Assembly (NCBI GenBank): GCA_963739045.1
Contig: CAVTYY010000004.1
Location: 62,001-126,000, forward strand
From: Halobacillus_B sp963739045
GTDB taxonomy: Bacteria; Bacillota; Bacilli; Bacillales; Halobacillaceae
Reading direction: 5' to 3'
DNA length: 64,000 bases
The notes below the pieces were generated by a model. The model saw only the letters and a list, made by a program, of their open reading frames with translations. It was not told the origin of the DNA and did no database searches. Below are positions 16,472 through 24,192 of this stretch, in pieces. The translations under genes and the position numbers were made by a program. Positions within the stretch are counted from its first letter, which is position 1; the number at the start of each line of letters is the position of its first letter.

Positions 16472-16493
16472 TATATGAACACATGATCATATA
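16472..16493 (+). promoter_or_regulatory. ArsR/CzrA-type operator, proximal copy, touching the ribosome site
   Basis: Palindrome TATATGAACA...GATCATATA, close to the published CzrA-type site (TGAACA...TTCA core). It ends immediately before the AGGAGG of the exporter gene, so a bound repressor would block the promoter or early elongation. Confidence 0.6.
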
Positions 16494-16506
16494 GGAGGAT
16501 TTGGAA

Positions 16507-17472
16507 ATGGCACACCAACATGAACATGACCATGATCATCATGATCACGATCATAGTGATTTATTTCATTCGCATGCACCCGCAGGGAAAATGAAACAGG
16601 CGTTCTTCCTTGCAATGATTATTTTGGCAGCAGAATTAGTCTTCGGGATTCTTTCTCATAGTCTTGCTCTGCTTGCAGACGCCTGGCATATGGCAACCGA
16701 TGTACTGGCGATTGGACTTGCCTGGTTTGCCTTGCACATCTCTAAGAAATCCGCAGATAAAACGATGACGTTTGGGTATGAGCGTGCAGGAATTTTAGCT
16801 GCTGCTCTTAATGGACTCACATTGATCATCATTACAATCTGGATTTTGTATTCAGCAATAGAACGGATCATTAACCCCGTGGACGTTGGAGGCTGGGGAA
16901 TGTTTGCCGGCGCTGGAATTGGACTGGTCGTTAACCTGATTATTATTTTTGTACTTAATGGAGACGAAGATAATTTAAATGTAAAAGCAGCCCTGCTGCA
17001 CGTCATTGGTGACGTTGGAGCATCGGCCGGGGTCATTATCGCGGGAATTATTATTCACTTTACAGGATGGTATATCATTGACCCGATCATCAGCTTGATT
17101 ATTGCCGTAATTATCGCGTTCAGCGCGTGGAATATTTGTAAGCAGTCTTTCCGTATTTTAATGGAATCCAAACCGAAAAATGTGGAAATTGATCAAGTTA
17201 TTGAGACGATGAAACAGCAAGATGCCGTCGCTGATCTTCATGATCTGCATGTGTGGAGTATTACCAGCGGCAAGAATGCCCTTGCCTGTCACCTCGTTCT
17301 AAAAGAAGATGTTCCGTTTTCCGAGCACCAGCAAATCTTACGGACGATTGAACATGATCTCGCTCATATTGGCATTGGTCACGTGACCATTCAAATCGAG
17401 GATCACAACCATCCGCACGAAGAAGAAACGTTTTGTGCGATGAAGGATGATGGAGATGCTCATGCTCACTAA
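16507..17472 (+). CDS. czcD: Cation diffusion facilitator, zinc/cobalt exporter CzcD type
   Basis: 321 residues. A His/Asp-rich N-terminus (HEHDHDHHDHDH) is followed by six helices with the CDF metal-site residues in ALLADAWHMATD (about 52-63) and LLHVIGDVGAS (about 160-170), then a cytoplasmic domain with HDLHVWSIT and a second His-rich end (HNHPHEEE). It exports Zn, Co or Cd in exchange for protons. Start ATG 16507 sits eight bases after AGGAGG; a TTG at 16501 is less likely. Two zinc-repressor-type operators precede it and a terminator follows, so it is a single-gene unit. Confidence 0.92.
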   Translation: MAHQHEHDHDHHDHDHSDLFHSHAPAGKMKQAFFLAMIILAAELVFGILSHSLALLADAWHMATDVLAIGLAWFALHISKKSADKTMTFGYERAGILAAALNGLTLIIITIWILYSAIERIINPVDVGGWGMFAGAGIGLVVNLIIIFVLNGDEDNLNVKAALLHVIGDVGASAGVIIAGIIIHFTGWYIIDPIISLIIAVIIAFSAWNICKQSFRILMESKPKNVEIDQVIETMKQQDAVADLHDLHVWSITSGKNALACHLVLKEDVPFSEHQQILRTIEHDLAHIGIGHVTIQIEDHNHPHEEETFCAMKDDGDAHAH

Positions 17473-17476
17473 TACT

Positions 17477-17516
17477 AAAATGGACCCCTCGGCATTGTCC
17501 GGCGGGTTCATTTTTT
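17477..17516 (+). terminator. Terminator after czcD
   Basis: AAAATGGACCC / GGGTTCATTTTTT hairpin directly after the stop codon. Confidence 0.85.
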
Positions 17517-17597
17517 GTTCTATAAATTATGGTGTTTTGGTAAAATGATGATAGGCGCTTTCTGGTAATTTTCCCTTTTAAAGGAGATGGTTCGGTG

Positions 17598-18129
17598 ATG
17601 GATCTATTGGCAGAAATGAATAGAGGAAATAACAAACAAAAAGATGCTTATCGTATGACTTACTGAATTAGGGATCTTCTCTCAAATGCGAAGCTATCAT
17701 CCTGTACTTTGTGGGACAATCCCTCTGGGTATTAATGTTGAGAATTCTGATCTAGACATCATCATGGAAGTAACAGACCTGGAGGAGTTTGAACAACGGC
17801 TTAGAAGGCATTACGGGGATCAAGCGGGCTTTACAATGAAGAACAAAGTGATCCGAGGACGCGAAGTTGTCAAAGCTAATTTTACTTTTCAAAACTTTGA
17901 AGTTGAGATCTTTGGACAGCATCAGCCTGTTCACCAGCAGAATGCCTATTTACATATGATAATTGAATTCGAACTATTAAAGGAAACCCCCGCCCTTAAA
18001 GATAAGGTTAAAGATTTAAAAAAACGAGGGTATAACACTGAGTCAGCGTTTTGTGAATTGCTGGGTCTATCAGGAGATCCTTATGAAAGCCTGATTCAGT
18101 ATGGGAGAAGGAACGGAATTATACGATAG
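17598..18129 (+). pseudogene. DUF4269-family gene with a frameshift near its 5' end
   Basis: The main frame (17686-18129, 147 residues) contains VLCGTIPLGINVENSDLDIIME, a nucleotidyltransferase-like GT...DLDI motif, and the ending of DUF4269 proteins. Its natural beginning lies upstream: ATG 17598 after AAGGAGATGG starts NRGNNKQKDAYRM, then runs into TGA, while the shifted frame reads LTELGIFSQMRSYHPVL. One extra base at about 17658 joins the halves. So this is either a decayed gene or a single-base sequence error. DUF4269 function is unknown. Confidence 0.75.
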
Positions 18130-18135
18130 AATTAG

Positions 18136-18167
18136 TGCAATGCTGCTTCAAAGTATTGCATTTTTTA
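18136..18167 (+). terminator. Terminator after the DUF4269 gene
   Basis: TGCAAT / ATTGCA hairpin followed by TTTTTTATTTTT. Confidence 0.7.
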
Positions 18168-18352
18168 TTTTTCCATTGTCTTGAGTTTGAGTAACTATTT
18201 TGAAATAATTGGAATCAAAACACCCCTTCTTTTTATTGGAACCTGCAGAAAAGAGTTTGTTAGGAAAGACTTTCTTCCTGTTTGCAGGCATACTTCATTT
18301 CTTACCTAATAGATTAATCTACCTAGGCAGCTAATTCTTGAGTTAATCAGCT

Positions 18353-18385
18353 AAAAAAAGAGAGAGGGAAAAGAGCCCTCTCTCA
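18353..18385 (-). terminator. Terminator of the surface-protein gene
   Basis: On the minus strand GAGAGAGGG / CCCTCTCTC followed by seven T, about 30 bases after the stop at 18418. Confidence 0.9.
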
Positions 18386-18417
18386 ATGCAATAAATTGAT
18401 ATAGGATAGTACTGATC

Positions 18418-19755
18418 TTACTTCACAGTTGATTTTTTACGGTAAACCATTGCACCGCCGCCAAGAGCTAGAATAATAAAGGCCATCCATGCCCAGGCAG
18501 TATTACTTGCTGTTCCGCCCATACCGGTATCAGGCATTTCTGAAGGCATTTTCTCAGCACTGAATTTATCAGGCATTTGAGTTGCAATGGCTCCAGATAG
18601 AGCTGTACCGATCGTAGACATGCGTTTCAGTCCTTGATCATAGGTTTGGTAAGCGTTTTGATAATCTTCATTCTTATAAGCAGTTACGACATCAATAACA
18701 TCTTGTTCATGAGCCATTAGAACTTTAGTCGCTGTTTCAGCAGGAAGATTATTTTCTGTGGCAGCAGCTAAGAAAGTACCTAGCTCTTTCGGGAAATCTT
18801 GAAGAAGAGATTGTTTCACTTGATTCGTTTTGTCCATATCTTCATTCATCATGGCAGTTCCTAGTCCAGCGCTATCCTCATATTGAGAAGAAAGGATTTT
18901 AGCAAACTGGTCGGCACCTTCTTGTCCATAGATGGATTTTACAGCAGCTGTCATTTCATCAGCATTTTGTTCTAGTTTTTCATTTACAACATCAGCATCG
19001 TCAGAACCTTGAAGGTTTTTCAAGCTATTTAACGTTTGGTAGGTAAAGTGAATACCTAGCAATTGGTTAAATGTAACGCGAAGATCAGAAGCTGGTGTGA
19101 CGGCTTGGGTGTTATTAAACTTCTCAGGCATTTGTTTTACGATAGCTTGAGATAGGGCTGTACCAATGGTGTACATGCGTTTGTAACCCTCGTCCAAAGC
19201 ATCATATGCTTTTTTATAATCACCATTAATATAAGCGGTAAATACATTCATAACATCTTGTTCGTGAGCGGTAAGTACTTTTTCAGCAGTTGCAGCTGGA
19301 AGGTTTCCACCAGTAGCTGTATCTAAGAAAGCACCTAATTCTTTAGGAAAGTCTTGCTGTAATGATTGCTTAACTTGCATTTTCTGATCGGAATCATCAT
19401 TTTTGAAGGCTGTCCCTAGATTGGCACTGTCTTCATATTGAGAAGAGAAAATCTTCGCAAATTGATCGGCACCTTCTTGACCATAGATGGATTTGAAGGC
19501 GGCTTTCATTTCTCCCGCATTCTTTTCAAGCATTTCCTGAGCGACATCCGCATCAGCAGCTCCCTGGTACTGTTTTAAAGTAGTAAGGACCTGGTATTCA
19601 AAGTGTGTGGCTAATAATTGACCTAAATTCGCTCTTAGGTCAGCGGCAGGACTCTGCACAGGCGTGGAGTCTTTTTCTCCATCAGCGGCAAACGCTAAGG
19701 ATGGAATTAATAACATTACTGCCATAAGGACCGCAAAAATTCGTTTGATCTTCAT
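18418..19755 (-). CDS. Sortase-anchored surface protein with a duplicated helical domain
   Basis: 445 residues. Signal peptide 1-23 (ending SLAFA). Two homologous helical units of about 175 residues each (about 38-212 and 217-392); both contain AADLR or ASDLR, SIYGQEGADQFAKI, SSQYEDSA.LGTA, DFPKELG, LTAHEQDV or LMAHEQDV, and RMYTIGTALS or RMSTIGTALS. The C-terminus is a sorting signal: MPDTGMGG (407-414), a hydrophobic helix and a RKKSTVK tail, so it should be linked to peptidoglycan by a sortase with M-P-x-T-G in place of L-P-x-T-G. No sortase gene is nearby. Binding target unknown. Confidence 0.8.
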   Translation of the reverse strand: MKIKRIFAVLMAVMLLIPSLAFAADGEKDSTPVQSPAADLRANLGQLLATHFEYQVLTTLKQYQGAADADVAQEMLEKNAGEMKAAFKSIYGQEGADQFAKIFSSQYEDSANLGTAFKNDDSDQKMQVKQSLQQDFPKELGAFLDTATGGNLPAATAEKVLTAHEQDVMNVFTAYINGDYKKAYDALDEGYKRMYTIGTALSQAIVKQMPEKFNNTQAVTPASDLRVTFNQLLGIHFTYQTLNSLKNLQGSDDADVVNEKLEQNADEMTAAVKSIYGQEGADQFAKILSSQYEDSAGLGTAMMNEDMDKTNQVKQSLLQDFPKELGTFLAAATENNLPAETATKVLMAHEQDVIDVVTAYKNEDYQNAYQTYDQGLKRMSTIGTALSGAIATQMPDKFSAEKMPSEMPDTGMGGTASNTAWAWMAFIILALGGGAMVYRKKSTVK

Positions 19756-20037
19756 GTGTTTCTCATCTCCTTTTCAGATAGTGAACCACCGAGTAATTAT
19801 TGGGGATTCACTAAGCAATCGATTTCATTTACGGATTGGATCACTAAATTTGATAGAAATTTTTAAAAAGAGGCAAAAATCGACTATTTACCTTTGTGAA
19901 ATAACAGGGCGGGGGATTCTAAGGGTCTATGAGGAGGACAAACCATGTAGTGGAATTGGTTCTAAGCTCTTCATTAATAGGGTTACGGCAAGTAAATCTA
20001 ACAGGATGGGTTTCCTATATTATAAGGGGGGAAGGTA

Positions 20038-20439
20038 ATGCTTAATAAATCTTTGAAAATTATTTCAACTATTTTTAACTTTTGTCTGGCAGCCGGAGCA
20101 GTTTTTACAAGTATAACAATCTTATCCGGCGAAGGTATTTTCGCTGAATTTCCCGAGGAATGGGCTGGTCATGTTCCTTTTAATAATTGGGCCGGTGTAG
20201 CTGTATTTGGAATGATAATATTTGGCTTGGGCAATGGTATAGCTGCTTTTTATGGATTTTCAAAAAATAGAAATCGCTTATTTGTAGTTACTTTCATTAT
20301 GGGACTGGTGTTTCTTTTCTGTATGGTAACGCAGGTGATTTTATTAGACGAGTGGTACTTAGCTACAGTTGAGTTTATGATATTTAGCATCATCCAAATA
20401 ATACTGGGCTCCATGGGCTTGTTGACGAATCGCCCGTAA
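20038..20439 (+). CDS. Four-helix membrane protein, unknown function
   Basis: 133 residues, four transmembrane helices, strong ribosome site (AAGGGGGGAAGG) before ATG 20038. No family recognised. The roughly 280 bases before it (19756-20037) carry no convincing gene: the open frame there overlaps the surface-protein signal peptide and has no ribosome site. Confidence 0.6.
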   Translation: MLNKSLKIISTIFNFCLAAGAVFTSITILSGEGIFAEFPEEWAGHVPFNNWAGVAVFGMIIFGLGNGIAAFYGFSKNRNRLFVVTFIMGLVFLFCMVTQVILLDEWYLATVEFMIFSIIQIILGSMGLLTNRP

Positions 20440-20489
20440 TTAGAATGGACATCATGGGGGAAATTTGATGGGTGAGATGGAGGCGGGAT

Positions 20490-20540
20490 ATGGATATCGA
20501 AACAAAAAGGTTAATGATCAGGGTTACTACTCGATCTTAG
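20490..20540 (+). pseudogene. N-terminal scrap of a GNAT acetyltransferase
   Basis: A good ribosome site (GGAGGCGG) and ATG lead into DIETKRLMIR, the standard opening of RimJ/RimL-type acetyltransferases, but a stop comes after 16 codons and nothing like the rest follows. It looks like the residue of a deletion, or of an upstream copy replaced by the gene at 20565. Confidence 0.45.
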
Positions 20541-20564
20541 AGGAAGAGTGGAAATGAAAGTCAG

Positions 20565-21128
20565 TTGAAAGGATCAGCTGAACTTCTAAAGGAGAGGGTC
20601 AGAATAAATATACTCTTTCAAAATGGAAAATTAAAAGTTCGTCAATTAGCAGAAAAAGATCAATCCTTATTAGCGAAATGGCTTTCCGACCCAGCAGTTC
20701 TTGAGTTTTATGAAGGAAGGGACAATCCTTTTGATGTAGAGAAAATAAAAAACCAGTATTATACTAGCGGAGATCAAATCAGTAGATGCATAGTCGAATG
20801 GAATGAACAGGAAATCGGTTATATTCAGTATTATGAATTAGAAGAAATGAAACTCGAAGTGATGGAGCGAACTTATGGAACAGATCAATTCATAGGGGAA
20901 GTAGAATATTGGAATCAAGGAATTGGAACATTGCTCGTTTCTTCAATGGTTAAGTACTTAATCGAAACTAAGAAAGCAAAAAGCATCGTAATGGATCCTC
21001 AAACAAGAAATACGCGCGCGATAAAATGCTATCAGAAATGTGGCTTTAAGAAAGTTAGAATTCTCCCTGATCATGAACTTCACGAGGGGACTTATCAAGA
21101 TTGCTGGCTGATCGAGTATAGAAAGTGA
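20565..21128 (+). CDS. GNAT acetyltransferase, AAC(6')-like
   Basis: About 172-187 residues. LLAKWLSDPAVLEFYEGRDNPFD, IGYIQYYELEE, TYGTDQFIGE and YWNQGIGTLLVSSMVKYL follow the aminoglycoside 6'-N-acetyltransferase pattern, with the acetyl-CoA site at QGIGT. Whether it modifies aminoglycosides cannot be told. The start is odd: homologues begin at the codon before LFQNGKLKVRQL, but here that codon is ATA (20610) after AAGGAGAGGG; the nearest legal start is TTG 20565, without a ribosome site. Confidence 0.75.
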   Translation: MKGSAELLKERVRINILFQNGKLKVRQLAEKDQSLLAKWLSDPAVLEFYEGRDNPFDVEKIKNQYYTSGDQISRCIVEWNEQEIGYIQYYELEEMKLEVMERTYGTDQFIGEVEYWNQGIGTLLVSSMVKYLIETKKAKSIVMDPQTRNTRAIKCYQKCGFKKVRILPDHELHEGTYQDCWLIEYRK

Positions 21129-21161
21129 CTATTATGTATTAGGCAAGGAAGGAGTCACCCG

Positions 21162-21899
21162 ATGAATTTAGGTACCCCCATAGCGGTAGGAAATACAGCA
21201 AAGGTTTATCGCTGCGAGAACAAAGCAGTTAAAGTATTTCGAAATCATTTGCCTGATACAGAAGCTGAAAAGGAAGCCATCAAACAGCAGCATGCCTATG
21301 CTTGCGGACTTCCAGTGCCCGAAGTACAAGAAGTGACAGAGATAGCTGGAAAACAAGCGATTATTATGGAATTTATAGAAGGAACCACGCTCGGGGATTT
21401 ATTAGTCAATAATAAGAAAGAAGCGGAATTTTATATGAAGCTTTCTGTGGAGCTGCATCAAGCTATTCATCAAGTTAAAACCGATGCAATTGAATCCATG
21501 CCTGAGAAGCTATGCCGCCAAATTTCATCTGCTCCTCTCCTGGAAGACAAACAAAAAGCGGTTTTAATAAACAAGGTGGAGTCAAACTCCTATGATTCCA
21601 GGTTGTGCCATGGAGATTATCATTTATTTAACTTAGTCATGAGTGGGAATAGGGTGTCTATTATCGATTGGGTGGATGCAAGTGCAGGGGATATCCGAGC
21701 CGACGTTTATCGATCGTATCTTCTCTATTCTCAGTTGTCAGAGGAATGGGCAGACCTGTATCTACGGCTTTATTGTAAGCAGAGCGGACTGCTGAAAGAA
21801 GAAATTCTTCAATGGGGGCCCATCATTGCGGCGGCAAGACTATCAGAACATGTTCCTGCAGAGAACACTGAACGATTATTGAAGATTATTAACGTCTAA
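21162..21899 (+). CDS. Aminoglycoside phosphotransferase-family kinase
   Basis: 245 residues with the APH catalytic motif LCHGDYHLFNLV (H150, D152, N157) and the metal-binding IIDWVDA (D169). The N-terminal lobe has KAVKVF and IIMEFIEG. AAGGAGTCACCCG precedes ATG 21162. It lies 33 bases after the AAC(6')-like gene, so the two may be co-transcribed. Substrate unknown; the pairing of an acetyltransferase with a kinase hints at a resistance role but does not show it. Confidence 0.8.
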   Translation: MNLGTPIAVGNTAKVYRCENKAVKVFRNHLPDTEAEKEAIKQQHAYACGLPVPEVQEVTEIAGKQAIIMEFIEGTTLGDLLVNNKKEAEFYMKLSVELHQAIHQVKTDAIESMPEKLCRQISSAPLLEDKQKAVLINKVESNSYDSRLCHGDYHLFNLVMSGNRVSIIDWVDASAGDIRADVYRSYLLYSQLSEEWADLYLRLYCKQSGLLKEEILQWGPIIAAARLSEHVPAENTERLLKIINV

Positions 21900-21926
21900 T
21901 GGCAGTCATTTTAGTGGAGGGATAAC

Positions 21927-22175
21927 TTGAGGGAATTCATGGGAATTGCTGGTATTATTTCTTATTAAGGAGCTGCAGCTGGAGTGATTTATGATCTGAT
22001 TATGGGTGATAAATGCCTTTGCCACTGCGACATGGAATATAGGAATTTTACTGTACTGGGTTACCCTGGGGTATCGTTATTATTATGAGGAGGACAGAAA
22101 AAATATGGACTGTTTTTCATGAGCACTCCATTCGTAATAATTGGGATTGCCCTCCTTCTGCGTTTACATAACTGA
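21927..22175 (+). pseudogene. Decayed small membrane protein gene
   Basis: GTGGAGGG and TTG 21927 open a frame (REFMGIAGIISY) that hits a TAA at once. Protein-like sequence goes on in the same and then shifted frames (AAAGVIYDLIMG; NAFATATWNIGILLYWVTLGYRYYYEED; FFMSTPFVIIGIALLLRLHN) up to TGA 22173. At least one stop and two shifts are needed to join it. The middle (YWVTLGYRYYYEEDRK) resembles YWFTVGYIYFFKENKR of the protein at 14371-14616. Confidence 0.5.
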
Positions 22176-22185
22176 TAAATTTCCT

Positions 22186-22662
22186 TTAAAGTTTTTGTGC
22201 AAGTTTCTTTAGGGAATGAAAATAAACATCGAGAAGTATCAGACCTAGTAAATAAGTAAGAAACGTATAGAGAAGATTCCAATCATCTCCGTACCTTACT
22301 TTATTAAAAAGCAGAGCCAATTCCTCAGATCCAGTTAAAAACAGCAGAAATCCTAAGTAAATCAGCCATCGCTTCCATTGTTTAAAATAAATTAAATACG
22401 TAAATAGGACGCCGAATGCTGGATTGAAGCCAAAATCAATATTAATGGAATTGAAAATGAGATACTCGGTTTCAGGATGGAGGGTCCAGAACCCAGTCTG
22501 CATTCCAATTTGATTAAAGGTGATAGATAACAGCGAGATAAAAGGAGCAGCCGTTAAAAATAATAATGGATTTCTGCGACAGATGATTATTACTATCATC
22601 CAAGGGATTATAAAGCCTACAGTAAAATTAAAAAGAATGGGAATCACCGCTTTTATTAGCAT
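22186..22662 (-). CDS. CBO0543-type multi-pass membrane protein
   Basis: 158 residues, five hydrophobic helices. The order of helices and the motifs FNSINIDFGFNPAFG and YLIYFKQWKRWL match a family of Firmicute membrane proteins of unknown function often labelled CBO0543. Single gene, convergent with the decayed gene to its left. Confidence 0.6.
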   Translation of the reverse strand: MLIKAVIPILFNFTVGFIIPWMIVIIICRRNPLLFLTAAPFISLLSITFNQIGMQTGFWTLHPETEYLIFNSINIDFGFNPAFGVLFTYLIYFKQWKRWLIYLGFLLFLTGSEELALLFNKVRYGDDWNLLYTFLTYLLGLILLDVYFHSLKKLAQKL

Positions 22663-22815
22663 TTGTAGTTATCACTTATTATCAACTTAAATTAATATTT
22701 AATAATAGGAAAAAAATGTAAAAGAACAATATGAAGGTAGATCCATGTATATTTTTCATTCTTCGGGCGAATACTTTTAGCAATTCTATTCTTTCACGAA
22801 GAAAGGAGCCTTCCT

Positions 22816-22962
22816 ATGACGGATAAATATCTGATTTATTATCAGACTAAATCAGGCGTGGTTAAACAAGCGCCGGTATTCGCCACCCACAAGGAAAAAG
22901 CACGGGAAACTTATTTGAAAACGAATCCCAAAGCGAAAATCACTCATATCCTGCTTTATTAG
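22816..22962 (+). CDS. 48-residue soluble protein
   Basis: ATG 22816 after AGAAAGGAGCC encodes MTDKYLIYYQTKSGVVKQAP, then VFATHKEKARETYLKT and a short beta end (KITHILLY). It is compact and charged and is followed at once by a strong terminator, so it is a complete small transcription unit. No family recognised. Confidence 0.65.
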   Translation: MTDKYLIYYQTKSGVVKQAPVFATHKEKARETYLKTNPKAKITHILLY

Positions 22963-22980
22963 TTCTATTTATAAAGACTA

Positions 22981-23016
22981 CACCGCAATTCCTGGATTAG
23001 GAATTGCGGTTTTTTA
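22981..23016 (+). terminator. Terminator of the 48-residue gene
   Basis: ACCGCAATTCC / GGAATTGCGGT hairpin and six T. Confidence 0.92.
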
Positions 23017-23162
23017 TAACAATTAAGCAGATTTCAGGTAGGGAATTAGTAGAAAAATAATGGTTATTTATGTAAAATAAAAAGAAATTACGGATTTTAT
23101 GTAAACGATCAGTGATCCTTGAAAACATCTAGAAATTCTAAGAAAGGGGGGGAATCTTAAAA

Positions 23163-23411
23163 TTGCTAAGAAAATTGAATACCATAATAGCTATCGTAGC
23201 TTTAAGCGTTTCGTTTTACCACTTTTTTATCCATCCTATCGATTTATCAACAGATTATATTTTTGCATTTTTAGTATTCATGTTTTTACTATACGGATTA
23301 GAAAAGGTAAAAGAAAAAGGTGGAGACAAAAAATTAGGATATGGCTATATGGTGACATCCTTGATTCTCCTATCAGGGATCATCGTCGAAATCTTTAAAA
23401 GTATTTATTAG
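23163..23411 (+). CDS. DUF3953-type small membrane protein
   Basis: 82 residues, three hydrophobic segments, with LYGLEKVKEKGGDKKLGYGYMV between helices 2 and 3, as in YczI/DUF3953 proteins. TTG 23163 follows AAGGGGGGGAA at slightly long spacing. Function unknown. Confidence 0.6.
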   Translation: MLRKLNTIIAIVALSVSFYHFFIHPIDLSTDYIFAFLVFMFLLYGLEKVKEKGGDKKLGYGYMVTSLILLSGIIVEIFKSIY

Positions 23412-23456
23412 CCAAACGGCAGCAAAGTATAAATGTGTAAGAAGGGAAGTTTTACT

Positions 23457-23642
23457 ATGTTATGGTTTTGCATAGCGATTGCAGAAATATTTGTAGTAAC
23501 CTGTTCGATCTTAAACGATAAAAAAAGTACTCAAAAGAAGAAGAGACGCTCCGTAGCTGTTGTATGGGGGTTCTCTGCCCTTGTGATTGCCGTGCTGTTG
23601 ATCATCGACAATAGCTACATCCTAGCTAACTTAATGAAATAA
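23457..23642 (+). CDS. Small two-helix membrane protein
   Basis: 61 residues: helix (LWFCIAIAEIFVVTCSI), basic loop (KKSTQKKKRRS), helix (VVWGFSALVIAVLLIIDN). ATG 23457 follows AGAAGGGAAG; the in-frame ATG at 23433 lacks a site. Function unknown. Confidence 0.5.
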   Translation: MLWFCIAIAEIFVVTCSILNDKKSTQKKKRRSVAVVWGFSALVIAVLLIIDNSYILANLMK

Positions 23643-23749
23643 TTCCATGGAAGATTGCTTAGAGGATACATGGACAAAGTTAGATCTTTATTATTACTCC
23701 CGCCGAATGTAGATTAATGATAGAATTCTACTGAAAAGGAGGCGTTCCT

Positions 23750-23947
23750 ATTCTGCTTATTACTGCCGCTCAAAGTGGATTTAATTACGGCGATGCGATT
23801 ATCCAGGTAATCATGTTTATCGTTATGCTGTTAATTCCAACAGCTTTCGTACTATTATTTGTTATGGTTAAGAAGCTAAGAGAAAAGTCAAAACGAATGG
23901 AAAAGCAATTAGATCAGCTGTGGGAACAGAATAGAAAAAATACATAA
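23750..23947 (+). CDS. DUF4083-like small membrane protein with ATT start
   Basis: About 65 residues: one helix (AIIQVIMFIVMLLIPTAFVLLFVMV) and a C-terminal coiled tail (RMEKQLDQLWEQNRKNT), the pattern of DUF4083 proteins (GDAI.Q.I...KLDQI.EQN). AAAAGGAGG (23734-23742) is perfect, but no ATG, GTG or TTG follows; ATT 23750 at seven bases is the best-placed codon, CTG 23753 the next. Either a rare start codon or a mutated one. A terminator follows at 23980. Confidence 0.55.
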   Translation: MLLITAAQSGFNYGDAIIQVIMFIVMLLIPTAFVLLFVMVKKLREKSKRMEKQLDQLWEQNRKNT

Positions 23948-23979
23948 GTTTTTTTAGCTGGAAGTGATCGAGCAATGAA

Positions 23980-24013
23980 GACGCTGTTCCCAAAGAGGGG
24001 ACGGCGTTTTTAG
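23980..24013 (+). terminator. Terminator after the DUF4083-like gene
   Basis: ACGCTGTTCCC / GGGGACGGCGT hairpin (with G-T pairs) followed by TTTTTAG. Confidence 0.75.
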
Positions 24014-24192
24014 TTTGGAGATAAGAAAACTATAAAAAAACCACTTCTCACATTAAACAAGGAATATTCGATGGGAGTATGGAATGTACTAACAGATCGA
24101 GAAACTCAATGGAATTAATGAAGGGAGAGTATTCTCTCAGTAGGTAAGGAAATAGGATGTTTTTTTATCTATAATCGGAAAGGAAAATTGCC

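Noticed and set aside
19664..20038. Plus-strand frame of 124 codons
   Set aside because: Its first third is antisense to the signal peptide of the surface protein, there is no ribosome site, and the translation is not protein-like.
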